A DNA stretch of 10,100 nt from JAEXNA01 sp041676625. Its GTDB lineage: Bacteria > Vulcanimicrobiota > Xenobia > Xenobiales > JADMJV01. The notes below the pieces were generated by a model. The model saw only the letters and a list, made by a program, of their open reading frames with translations. It was not told the DNA's origin and made no database searches. The stretch is from positions 1 through 10,100 of the forward strand of contig JBAYRN010000165.1 in NCBI GenBank assembly GCA_041676625.1, written 5' to 3'. Positions 1 to 7,400 of this stretch are shown one piece after another (the first letter of the stretch is position 1; the number at the start of each line of letters is the position of its first letter). The position numbers and the translations under genes were made by a program.

Positions 1-189
1 TATTGTCCATGCGAATACCTCATTTCACCCGAATATGACCCGATATTGGGGCAAAATTTCACTATCCGCCTGGCCAAAATGCCCTTCGCTCTGCTCGGTC
101 CGACTACTCCGACAAGCTCCTAGGGTCTGTTGCTCGGCTGTTTTGGTCATGACGATAGGGCCTCTCCGACCGGGGCAGAAACCCCGGGC
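1..189. other. Leader/intergenic region upstream of the asparaginase gene
   Basis: No gene can be assigned firmly here. On the - strand an ATG at 10-8 is preceded, six bases upstream, by GAGGT (21-17). This would suit the first codons (M-D-N) of a divergent gene leaving the window. Alternatively, + strand frame 1 is open from position 1 to a TAG at 121-123 and could be the tail of an upstream gene. Frame 2 is also open, so openness alone says little. An imperfect inverted repeat lies at 28-51: 9-base arms CCCGAATAT and ATATTGGGG with one mismatch and a 6-base spacer. It has no T-tract, so it looks more like an operator than a terminator. I found no convincing -35/-10 pair for the asparaginase gene. 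Confidence 0.35.
170..187 (+). promoter_or_regulatory. GC hairpin just before the asparaginase start
   Basis: CCGGGG (170-175) and CCCCGG (182-187) form a perfect 6-bp stem around the loop CAGAAA. It ends two bases before the chosen ATG at 190. The region normally holding the ribosome binding site lies inside the hairpin, and no standard Shine-Dalgarno sequence is visible. If the hairpin folds in the mRNA it should limit ribosome access. It could also be chance in GC-rich DNA. Confidence 0.3.
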
Positions 190-1182
190 ATGATCAAAAT
201 AGTCATACTAACTCTTCTTCTCCTGCTTTTCCAACCTGCCACCGCCCAACCGGAAGCCGAGTGGGCCATCGTGATTCATGGCGGTGCCGGGGCCAAGGCC
301 GAATCCATGTCGGCCGAAGAACTGACCGGCTTGGAACAAGCCTTGCTGGAGTGCCTGAAAGAGGGTGCCGAACTCCTGGAGAACGGTAGCAGTGCTCTGG
401 ACTGCGTGGAGGCTGTGGTGAGACTCCTGGAGGACGACCCCCACTTCAACGCCGGCAGAGGTGCCGTCTTCAACGCTCGGGGAGAACATGAGTTGGACGC
501 CTCGATCATGGACGGGACGACTCTTTCCGGTGGAGCCGTGGCGGGAGTGCGCACGGTAAAAAATCCGATCTCGCTGGCCCGTGGAGTCATGGAGAACACC
601 CCTCACGTTTTGCTGGTTTCCGAAGGGGCTGAAGAGTTCGCCGGTCAGGAGGGTGTGGAAAGGGTGCCCAACAGCTATTTTTCCACCCCCGAGAGGCGGG
701 CCCAATGGGAGAAGCGCAATCAATACAGCAAAGGAACCGTGGGGTGCGTGGTGCGGGATAAGCAGGGAAGGCTGGCGGCCGCGACTTCCACGGGGGGGCT
801 CACCAACAAGAAGTGGGGAAGAATCGGGGACAGCCCCATCCTAGGGGCGGGCTGCTACGCCGACAACCAGACCTCCGCGGTTTCTTGCACCGGGACCGGA
901 GAAGAGTTTATCCGGCGTGCCGTGGCCTACGACGTGGGGGCTCGCATGAAGTACTCCGGCCAGAGCCTGGAGCAGGCCGCAAAGCAGGCTCTGGACAACC
1001 TGCCCCCGGACTGCGGCGGGCTGATCGCGGTGGACGCCTCCGGTCAGGTGGTGGCGATCTTCAATACTCCCGGTATGAGCAGGGGGTGGGCGGTTAAGGG
1101 AGGTGACTTTTATATCGGGGTAGGGCCTGAAACCAGGCGAATAATAGGCCGCGGGGCCGGAGGACTATCCGACGCGGAGTGA
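190..1182 (+). CDS. Exported isoaspartyl peptidase/L-asparaginase (plant-type, Ntn hydrolase)
   Basis: 330-residue member of the family (IaaA, plant asparaginase, glycosylasparaginase) that hydrolyses asparagine or beta-aspartyl dipeptides to aspartate. The precursor is expected to self-cleave before a threonine that becomes the N-terminal nucleophile. Seen here: HGGAG at 30-34, NAGRG at 87-91, ELDASIMDG at 101-109, GTVG with the nucleophile Thr183 (codon 736-738), STGG at 200-203, GDSPILGAGCYADN at 213-226 and CTGTGEE at 233-239. All hallmark segments are intact, so activity is likely. The start is set at ATG 190 rather than an in-frame TTG at 130, because residues 1-19 then form a clean Sec signal peptide (hydrophobic core, ATA|Q cleavage site). 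This predicts a periplasmic or secreted enzyme, as for the exported bacterial glycosylasparaginases. Asparaginase versus isoaspartyl peptidase preference cannot be told from sequence. The next gene follows after 31 bases on the same strand. Confidence 0.93.
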   Translation: MIKIVILTLLLLLFQPATAQPEAEWAIVIHGGAGAKAESMSAEELTGLEQALLECLKEGAELLENGSSALDCVEAVVRLLEDDPHFNAGRGAVFNARGEHELDASIMDGTTLSGGAVAGVRTVKNPISLARGVMENTPHVLLVSEGAEEFAGQEGVERVPNSYFSTPERRAQWEKRNQYSKGTVGCVVRDKQGRLAAATSTGGLTNKKWGRIGDSPILGAGCYADNQTSAVSCTGTGEEFIRRAVAYDVGARMKYSGQSLEQAAKQALDNLPPDCGGLIAVDASGQVVAIFNTPGMSRGWAVKGGDFYIGVGPETRRIIGRGAGGLSDAE

Positions 1183-1203
1183 GAAACTAAACAGAATAAG
1201 ACA

Positions 1204-1209
1204 AGGAGG
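1204..1209 (+). promoter_or_regulatory. Ribosome binding site fixing a GTG start
   Basis: AGGAGG lies four bases upstream of the GTG at 1214, in the 31-base gap after the asparaginase stop. It fixes the start of the PDZ protein. With no terminator in the gap, it supports co-transcription with the asparaginase gene. Confidence 0.8.
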
Positions 1210-1213
1210 CTCT

Positions 1214-2215
1214 GTGAAGCGAAAAATATCATCTTTAGCACTTATGTTCCTTTCCATGGCACTGACACTCCATCTGACCGACAATGCGTTGCGGCGGGCC
1301 CAGGAGTGTCCGCAGATCACAGATTCGAGTGCGGCGAATAGAACCGCCCTTCACGCCGAAACATGGCTTCTTCCCAGCGGAGGCTTGGGCGCGATGATCG
1401 AGTGCGAGCCCAACGGAATCAGGATCGTGACGAGCCTACCCGGACACGCCGGAGCCAAGTCGGGTCTGCGGATCGGGGATCGCATTGTGGCCATCGATGG
1501 TCAGTCGGTCAAGGGTTGCAATGAACCCTGGGCGATCAAGCAACTGCGTGGCAAGATCGGCACCAAGGTGGTACTCGATGTAGAGCGCGGCGATGGACTG
1601 ACTCAGCGTTGCTTCCGAACCGAGGTAGAACGACGTCACATCGACACCCAGTACTCGGTTTACTCGCGCCTCCGAGACAACGAGTTGACCATCCGCGTTC
1701 TGTGGCTGGCCCCGGAAACTCCCGACCAAATCGCCGAGCACCTGGCTCAACTCAGCCAGCGCAAGGTCGATCGTGTCGTTCTTGACCTCACTCACCTCTC
1801 TAACGGAGACCTCGAGAGCCTGACCGAAGTTGCCTCAATGTTTCTACCGGAGAACACCTTGATCGGGCAATACAGCCAGATCTCTCTTTGCGAAACTCAA
1901 AAAGTTGAGATCTACACTCAAGGAAATCAGTTTTCCGACCAGCTCACCGCCGTTGAGGTGGGTCCGTACACCGCCCGAACTGGAGAGTTGCTGGCCCGTG
2001 CTATCGCCGAGAACCTCGACGTTCAGGTGATCGGGAAAGAAACCGCCGGATTGGGTACTCTCGACAACCGCACCATCCGTAGTCGTGCCTCCAGGGCGGG
2101 TTACGGAGTGGAACTGTTCGACGCGCAAGGAAACTCCCTCGATGGGAACCCTCTGAAGCCAGATTTCTGGAGTTGGTCCAACCTGCTGAGCCCGGTTGCT
2201 ACCGGTCTGGACTAA
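1214..2215 (+). CDS. Secreted PDZ / S41 (CtpA-like) protein lacking the catalytic Ser-Lys dyad
   Basis: 333 residues. The N-terminus (MKRK, then a hydrophobic stretch to about residue 20) is a Sec signal or anchor. Residues 54-142 match the PDZ domain of carboxy-terminal processing proteases: GGLGAMIE, AKSGLRIGDRIVAIDG at 81-96, LRGKIGTKVVLDVERG, ending ERRHI. Residues 145-318 follow the S41 core: the VDRVVLDLTHLSNG strand (185-198), a MFLPENTLIG segment, then VEVGPYTARTGELLARAI and VIGKETAGLGTL. In active CtpA/Prc the second region reads SASASE with the nucleophile three residues before Glu, and a catalytic Lys follows 22 residues after that Glu. Here those positions are Arg255 and Leu280, and the LDLRNNPGG-type loop is also degraded. 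The fold is probably kept but protease activity probably lost. It may bind C-termini, act as an adaptor, or be a relic. It likely shares an operon with the exported asparaginase. Confidence 0.85.
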   Translation: MKRKISSLALMFLSMALTLHLTDNALRRAQECPQITDSSAANRTALHAETWLLPSGGLGAMIECEPNGIRIVTSLPGHAGAKSGLRIGDRIVAIDGQSVKGCNEPWAIKQLRGKIGTKVVLDVERGDGLTQRCFRTEVERRHIDTQYSVYSRLRDNELTIRVLWLAPETPDQIAEHLAQLSQRKVDRVVLDLTHLSNGDLESLTEVASMFLPENTLIGQYSQISLCETQKVEIYTQGNQFSDQLTAVEVGPYTARTGELLARAIAENLDVQVIGKETAGLGTLDNRTIRSRASRAGYGVELFDAQGNSLDGNPLKPDFWSWSNLLSPVATGLD

Positions 2216-2230
2216 AGCTAACACAGCATA

Positions 2231-2272
2231 GTAAGAAAAGCGGGACAGCAGACACTGTCCCGTTTTTCTTAC
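2231..2272. terminator. Long-stem intrinsic terminator after the asparaginase/PDZ operon
   Basis: The left arm (2231-2248) and right arm (2255-2272) pair over 18 bp with a single G-U position, around a 6-base loop (CAGACA). The core is CGGGACAG/CTGTCCCG, flanked by an A-rich run on the left and TTTTTCTT on the right. It should therefore work as a Rho-independent terminator on the + strand and could work in both directions. It begins 15 bases after the stop of the PDZ gene and separates it from cinA. Confidence 0.9.
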
Positions 2273-2311
2273 TTGAAAAACTTTCCTGACCCAGGTTGGT
2301 TAGACCGGTTT

Positions 2312-2479
2312 ATGAACAATTGTGCGAACCCTTACGTCTTGGAACTCAACTCTCTGGATGGCAACAGTTTCGTCGCCTCTCAGCAGGTGGCGGACCTTAC
2401 CCGCGAGGCTTCGGTGTCGGAAATACTCCAAAGCCTGGGAGCAGATTGTTTGGAAATTCGTTTTACCTCCAGCGAGTAA
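2312..2479 (+). CDS. Possible small hypothetical protein (55 aa) upstream of cinA
   Basis: Unrecognised. ATG at 2312 opens a 55-residue acidic product (MNNCANPYVLELNS..., ending EIRFTSSE) with no membrane segment or signal peptide. A TTG at 2273 in the same frame would give 68 residues, but it abuts the terminator stem and has no ribosome binding site. The third codon positions lean to G/C like the neighbouring genes, and the middle reads as an amphipathic helix (VADLTREASVSEILQSLG), which favours real coding. Against it, no Shine-Dalgarno sequence is seen before either start, and two other frames are also open through this stretch. It ends 39 bases before cinA, so it could be a leader ORF, a small gene or a remnant of one. 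Confidence 0.4.
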   Translation: MNNCANPYVLELNSLDGNSFVASQQVADLTREASVSEILQSLGADCLEIRFTSSE

Positions 2480-2518
2480 CAGGCTTCTGGCCTGCCCTCC
2501 ACAAACTCCCCGACCACA

Positions 2519-3766
2519 ATGTACAAGACAGCTCAGATCATCGTGGTCGGTAGTGAATTCTTTTCTCGGGACAAGACGGATACCAATTCAATCTGGTTGA
2601 CCGAGGAACTCGAAAAGCGTGGAGTGCGGGTGCTCAGCAAGAGTATCGTGGCCGATGACCTGGAAACTCTCACCAGGGTCATCAAGCAGGGCATGGAATC
2701 AGCCGATCTGGTGATCTCCACCGGGGGGTTGGGGCCCACCGAGGATGACCGCACCAGAGAGGCGGCTTCGCTGGCCCTCGGTCTGGAGTTGGAGTATCAC
2801 CCCGAGATCGAAGCTGAGTTACGGCGCCGGTTCCAGATCCGGGGGCGAACCATGGCCGAAAACAATCGCCGTCAGGCTTATGTTCCCCGGGGGAGTCGAG
2901 TGGTGGAAAACCCCACCGGTACCGCTCCCGGCTTTCTATGCGAGACAGGGAACCGAGGATTTCTAGCTCTGCCCGGTCCACCTCGGGAGATGCAGGGGAT
3001 GTTCCATAGTTTCCTCGGCAGCAAACGAGAGGCGCTGGGCGGTGAGATGGTGATCTATCGCAGAACCCTGCGGGTGTCCGGATTGGGCGAGTCCGACATG
3101 GATCGGATGATCTCCGACCTCTATCAAAACGTCAGCAACCCTGAAGTCACGATCAACTTTACTCCCCACAACCTGGAGATCCACCTCACCACCAGAGCGT
3201 CCAACGGAGAAGAGAGCGAGCGTCTGTCCAGCCCCATGCTGGAACTCATGAAAGAGCGACTGGACGGTTATCTGTTTTCTGATGATGATCGAAACCTGGC
3301 CGAGGTGGTGGTCTCCATGCTCCAGGCGAAGCGGTTGACCCTGGCTGCCGCCGAGAGCGTGACGGGCGGTCACTTTGCTCATCGCATCTGTAGCGTCAGT
3401 GGAGCCAGCCAGGTCTTTTTGGGCAGTCTGGTGAGCTACACCGAAGAGACCAAAGAATGTTGGTTGGATGTGAGGCGAGAGACTCTGGAGGCGCACAGCG
3501 CAGTCTCGGAACAAACCGCCCTGGAAATGGTCGAAGGGGTCAAAAAGAAAACCGGTGCTGACATTTGCCTTGCCTGCACCGGCTTTGCCGGACCGGGTGG
3601 TGGTACGGAGATAGACCCGATCGGAACGGTATACATAGCCTTTTCCACCCCTGAAAGGACCACGGTATCTCGCACCGGCATCGCCGGGAGTCGAAATCTG
3701 ATGAGAGCTCGAACTACCCAGACGATGCTTTATATGCTGTTCCGATATCTGAGAAAACTTAATTAA
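2519..3766 (+). CDS. cinA: CinA: nicotinamide-nucleotide amidase with N-terminal MoCF-like (ADP-ribose pyrophosphatase) domain
   Basis: 415 residues, the usual length of two-domain CinA. The C-terminal PncC-type domain deamidates NMN to NaMN in the bacterial pyridine nucleotide cycle. The N-terminal COG1058 domain is a nucleotide pyrophosphatase acting on ADP-ribose in characterised members. N-domain landmarks: TGGLGPTEDDRTREA at 68-82, NPTGTAPGF at 131-139, LPGPPREM at 151-158. C-domain landmarks: AESVTGG with the likely catalytic Ser280, Tyr307 and Lys312 in SYTEETK, SAVSEQTA at 327-334, CTGFAGPGGGTE at 353-364, and arginines 392, 396 and 398. The opening GSEFFSRDKTDTN departs from the common GTELLLG form. 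The usual GAVS and ITGIAGP segments read SAVS and CTGFAGP, mild changes that do not suggest loss of function. No Shine-Dalgarno sequence precedes ATG 2519. The 3' end overlaps the convergent MarR gene by eight bases. Confidence 0.95.
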   Translation: MYKTAQIIVVGSEFFSRDKTDTNSIWLTEELEKRGVRVLSKSIVADDLETLTRVIKQGMESADLVISTGGLGPTEDDRTREAASLALGLELEYHPEIEAELRRRFQIRGRTMAENNRRQAYVPRGSRVVENPTGTAPGFLCETGNRGFLALPGPPREMQGMFHSFLGSKREALGGEMVIYRRTLRVSGLGESDMDRMISDLYQNVSNPEVTINFTPHNLEIHLTTRASNGEESERLSSPMLELMKERLDGYLFSDDDRNLAEVVVSMLQAKRLTLAAAESVTGGHFAHRICSVSGASQVFLGSLVSYTEETKECWLDVRRETLEAHSAVSEQTALEMVEGVKKKTGADICLACTGFAGPGGGTEIDPIGTVYIAFSTPERTTVSRTGIAGSRNLMRARTTQTMLYMLFRYLRKLN

Positions 3767-4208
3767 GCGATTTGGTTAGTTTCTCACAGAGGGTCTGAAG
3801 CTGCTCTTGCTCCTGCGGTTCCAGGCCGTCGAGCGCTCCGATCACGCGTTTCACGTGGAGGGGAATGAAAGACTCGATGGTCTCTTTACCCAGATCGGTT
3901 AAATTGACATGCACGACTCGTCTATCTTCTTCCCATCTTTGACGATCGACGAGATTGCGCTTTTGCAGATTGTCGACCACCATCGTGATATTGCCGCCGG
4001 TTACCGCCAGGTTTTTGGCTATTTCTTTTTGTGGAAGTGGTCCCAGTTTGTAAAGAAGCTCTAAGACGTTGACCTGACTCTCGGTGAGTCGGGTGTCATT
4101 CAATCCTGCGTAGATGGTTCTTCGTAACTTACCTGCCGCCTTCGACAGGCGAGTAAATGTGGCCAGAGCCATGGCTTCTTTCTTAGCGGTCCGTGTAGTG
4201 TTGGACAT
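3759..4208 (-). CDS. MarR-family winged-helix transcriptional regulator
   Basis: 149 residues, typical MarR length. A dimerising helical N-terminus is followed by the DNA-binding region: LTESQVNVLELL (41-52), LPQKEIAKNLAVTGGNITMVVDNLQ as helix-turn-helix (58-82), then the wing with RNLVDRQRWEEDRRVVHVNLTDLG (84-107), carrying the family's DRR and LT..G signatures. The C-terminal helix (LEPQEQEQLQTLCEKL) completes the dimer interface. MarR proteins usually repress their own gene and a divergent neighbour, and release DNA on binding a small ligand or on oxidation. The ligand cannot be predicted; Cys141 is the only cysteine. The start is ATG 4208, with AAAGGA (4220-4215) six bases upstream. In-frame ATG 4229 and TTG 4235 lack as good a site. 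Divergent from the glutamate dehydrogenase gene and convergent with cinA, which it overlaps. Confidence 0.92.
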   Translation of the reverse strand: MSNTTRTAKKEAMALATFTRLSKAAGKLRRTIYAGLNDTRLTESQVNVLELLYKLGPLPQKEIAKNLAVTGGNITMVVDNLQKRNLVDRQRWEEDRRVVHVNLTDLGKETIESFIPLHVKRVIGALDGLEPQEQEQLQTLCEKLTKSLN

Positions 4209-4251
4209 CTTTTTTCCTTTCAACGTCATCCCCAACTGATGCCCCCACCGA

Positions 4252-4268
4252 CTTTACAATCAGTAAAG
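4252..4268. promoter_or_regulatory. Candidate MarR operator 1 (inverted repeat)
   Basis: CTTTAC-AATCA-GTAAAG is a perfect 6-bp inverted repeat with a 5-base spacer (17 bp overall), 44 bases upstream of the MarR start. Its size and symmetry suit a MarR dimer. A related repeat is at 4320-4333. Assignment to this regulator is inference. Confidence 0.45.
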
Positions 4269-4292
4269 CGATACCCACTCTCAATATTCACT

Positions 4293-4321
4293 GTTATATA
4301 TCTAGCCTATTCCCTTTCTGT
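4293..4321 (-). promoter_or_regulatory. Possible sigma70-type promoter for the MarR gene
   Basis: On the - strand TATAAC (4298-4293) matches the -10 consensus at five of six positions. The hexamer 17 bases upstream, CAGAAA (4321-4316), is a poor -35. If used, transcription would start near 4286, placing inverted repeat 4252-4268 just downstream and repeat 4320-4333 at the -35 edge. Both positions would suit autorepression. Confidence 0.25.
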
Positions 4322-4333
4322 TTAGCTGTAAAC
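4320..4333. promoter_or_regulatory. Candidate MarR operator 2 (inverted repeat)
   Basis: GTTTA-GCTG-TAAAC is a perfect 5-bp inverted repeat with a 4-base spacer. It shares the TTTA...GTAAA pattern with the repeat at 4252-4268, 52 bases away. It lies between the MarR and glutamate dehydrogenase genes. The shorter arms make chance occurrence in this AT-rich stretch more likely than for site 1. Confidence 0.35.
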
Positions 4334-4426
4334 GAATAAATAATACTAGCAGAGCAACCAAAAGTTAACGTTTGGAAAGTGTGTTTTGGGAAAGGAAGAA
4401 CTTGCATGGGTTTCAGCGAAGCGCCC

Positions 4427-4457
4427 GTGACCCTGTGAATCAGAAAGTATTCATAAT
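4427..4457 (+). promoter_or_regulatory. Possible promoter of the glutamate dehydrogenase gene
   Basis: GTGACC (4427-4432, four of six to the -35 consensus) and CATAAT (4452-4457, five of six to the -10) are separated by 19 bases, slightly longer than ideal. Transcription would begin around 4464, giving a leader of about 20 bases that contains the GGAGG ribosome binding site. The rest of the 4334-4426 stretch holds nothing else I can name. Confidence 0.35.
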
Positions 4458-4471
4458 TGGGAAGTATCAGT

Positions 4472-4476
4472 GGAGG
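4472..4476 (+). promoter_or_regulatory. Ribosome binding site fixing the GTG start of glutamate dehydrogenase
   Basis: GGAGG with a 7-base spacer to GTG 4484. An in-frame TTG exists at 4457, but it would put this site inside the coding region and adds nine residues without family character. Confidence 0.85.
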
Positions 4477-4483
4477 ATACATT

Positions 4484-7400
4484 GTGAGAACGAAGCTTGA
4501 GAGAGTCGATGAGCAACTGACCCGACACGCGTCGGAGAAGGACGCCGAGTTCTATCGCGAGTTTAGTAAGAAAATTTTCGGGAAGGCATCCAGTGGCTTC
4601 CTGGATTGCCACGATCCGGAAACGTTGGCCGCGATTTTGCGCGGTGCTTTTAAATTCATGGAGAAGAAAGACCCCCATGAAATAAAAATCAGAGCGTTGA
4701 ATCCCCGCTACGAAGTGGAAGGTTGGGAGAGCCCCAAAACGGCTCTTGAGATTTCGATGTCCGATCGACCCTTCATTGTGGATTCGGTCAGTCATGAATT
4801 CAAGAGAATGGGCCTGGATGTTCACTATCTGATTCACCCGATCCTGAGAGTCCAGCGTGACAAGTCAGGTCAGATGCTGAAAGAGTTCGATGACAAAAAG
4901 GGGGATGTCGAGGTCTACGAGCTTTACCTCATCGAACAAGTTCCCGAAGAGCAACACGAAGAACTGATCCGCCGGGTAAGGGCGATCCTCGAAGACGTGA
5001 AACTCGCCACCGACGACTATCAGGCGATGCGGCAGAAGGTAGAGGAACTGTCTCAGGGTTTGACCTCTATCGCCGAAAAGCAGAAGGACAGCAGCCAGGC
5101 TGCAGCCATTCAAGAGTGCGAAGAGTTCTTGCGTTGGTTGGACAACCATCACTTTGTCTTTCTGGGCTACCGGGAATACGACATTGAAGAGCAAGACGGA
5201 GCCCGGACTCTGCAGATCCACCCTGATAGTAGCCTGGGTATCCTGCGAGACCTGGGGGGCAGTCGCTTTGAGACTCCCGTACCCTTCGACGAAGTTTCGG
5301 AGAACCTGAAGCAGCGGGTGACCGGCGGACCTCTGATCATCGTGACCAAGGCCAGTCGAGAGTCAACCATCCACAGGCCGGTCAAGTTGGACTACATCGG
5401 ATTGAAAAAATTCGACGACGATCTGAATCTGATCGGTGAAGCTCGCTTTGTAGGTCTTTTTACTTCTAACGCCCTGACCACTCCGGTCAAAGAGATTCCG
5501 ATCTTGCGCCGTCGCCTGGATGAAGTCCTGATGCTCGATCAGGCTATCACAGGGTCCCACGATTTCAAACAGATCGTGACGATTTTCAACTCTATGCCCA
5601 GAGAAGAGCTTTTCTGGTCTGAGTCTGATGTCTTGCATCGTGACATACGTACTATCATGACCATGCAGCAGGAGCGTGATGTGCGCCTCACCCTGCGCCC
5701 GGACCCTCTTCACCGAGGTGCCCTGGTCATGGTCATCATGCCGCGAGACCGTTTTAACACCGAAGTGCGCCATCGAGTTCAGGAGCATCTGGAGCAGACC
5801 TTCCAGGCTGATCATTGCGACTACCAACTCTCCATGGGAGAAGATGAAGATCAGGTACGCTTCCATTTTTTCCTGACCACCGACGTGGATCTTTCTTCCG
5901 TGGACCTTCACGAGTTAGAGACCAAAGTGGTCGATATGACCCGCACCTGGAACGATCGTCTCAATGAGCGCCTGGTGGTGGCTTATGGTGATGCCGGCTT
6001 GAAGATGGGGGAGAACTTCGTCCGCAGCTTTCCTGAGGGCTATATGGCCAACACCAGCTTTGGTATGGCGGTTAAAGATATCGAGAACCTCACGGAGCGC
6101 ATCGCCCAGGATGAGGATTATCGAGTGGGGATCTTCAATCCCACCGATTCTCAATTTGACGAAGACGCTACCTCGGTGCGGATCTATCACACCCACGAGA
6201 CCCTGGTGCTCAGCGAGGTGTTGCCGATCCTGGAGAATCTGGGGCTGAGAGTGTTGCTCCAAAGCTCGTACCAGTTAGAGTTCAAGTACGAAGGCCAGGA
6301 ACGGAAATCCACCATCGACGTGTTCCGGGTGCAGGAGCGATTGACCAAACAACCGGTGGATCTACGGGCCCACCAGGAGTCGCTGATGGCAGCCATGACG
6401 GCGTTGCTGAGCAAGCAGGCCGAGAACCACCCGCTCAACGGGCTGGTGCTGGCCGGTGGTCTGAGTTGGCGAGAAGTGAGCCTTCTGCGAACCTATCAAG
6501 CCTATCTGTCGCAGGTCCACGTGAGCACCAGTCGGCAGTTCATCACTCGCACTCTGCTCGCTCACCCGGAGTGTGCGTCACTCATTTATCGCTACTTCGA
6601 AGCCAAGTTCCGGCCGGACTTTTCCGACCGAGAAAAGATCATGAAGCAACGTCGGGAAGAGTTTTTTGACTCCCTCAACGGCGTCAGGTCGTTGGCTTAC
6701 GACTCCACCTTGCGTGCCCTCTTCAACCTGGTCGAGGCCACCTTGCGCACCAACTTCTTTCTCAATAAGGACTTCATCTCGCACAAGATCAGCTCCCGGG
6801 AAGTCCTGGAGATGCCGGAACCCCGGCCTCTTTACGAGATCGTGGTGGTGGGCCGGGATATGGAAGGTATCCACCTGCGCGGTGGTGCGGTTGCCCGGGG
6901 CGGCTTGCGCTGGAGCGATCGCCCCGACGACTACCGCACCGAGGTGCTGGGGCTCATGAAGACCCAGATGACCAAGAATGCGGTGATCGTGCCGGTGGGC
7001 TCCAAAGGCGGCTTCGTGATAAAGAACGCGCCTTTGCAGCGCGAAGAACTCATGGCCTACGTTCAGGAACAGTACAAGACGTTCATTCGCGGCTTGCTGG
7101 ACCTGACCGACAACAACAAGAGCGGTAAAGTGCTTCACCCCGCAGGCCTGGTGATCTACGACCAGCCGGATCCTTACCTGGTGGTTGCGGCCGACAAAGG
7201 TACCGCGACTTTCAGTGACATCGCCAACTCGATTTCCGCCGAGTACGACTTCTGGTTGGGCGACGCCTTCGCATCCGGCGGCTCGCACGGCTACGACCAC
7301 AAGAAACAAGGTATCACCGCCCGAGGAGCCTGGGAGTGCGTGAAGCGCCACTTCTTCGAGCTCGGTGTGAACGTGATGAAGGACGAATTTACCGTGGTCG

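Noticed and set aside
28..51. Inverted repeat as a terminator of an upstream gene
   Set aside because: No T-tract follows the right arm and there is a G-G mismatch in the stem; kept only as a weak operator candidate.
130..189. Upstream TTG start for the asparaginase adding 20 residues
   Set aside because: The extension would place polar residues before a clean signal peptide that begins at ATG 190, and it has no Shine-Dalgarno sequence.
208..723. - strand open frame opposite the asparaginase gene
   Set aside because: No family features and no ribosome binding site; the + strand product has all catalytic motifs.
2273..2301. TTGAAA as a -35 element for cinA
   Set aside because: No acceptable -10 hexamer lies 16-19 bases downstream.
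4457..4483. Upstream TTG start for glutamate dehydrogenase
   Set aside because: GGAGG at 4472-4476 is ideally placed for GTG 4484 and would be inside the coding region otherwise.
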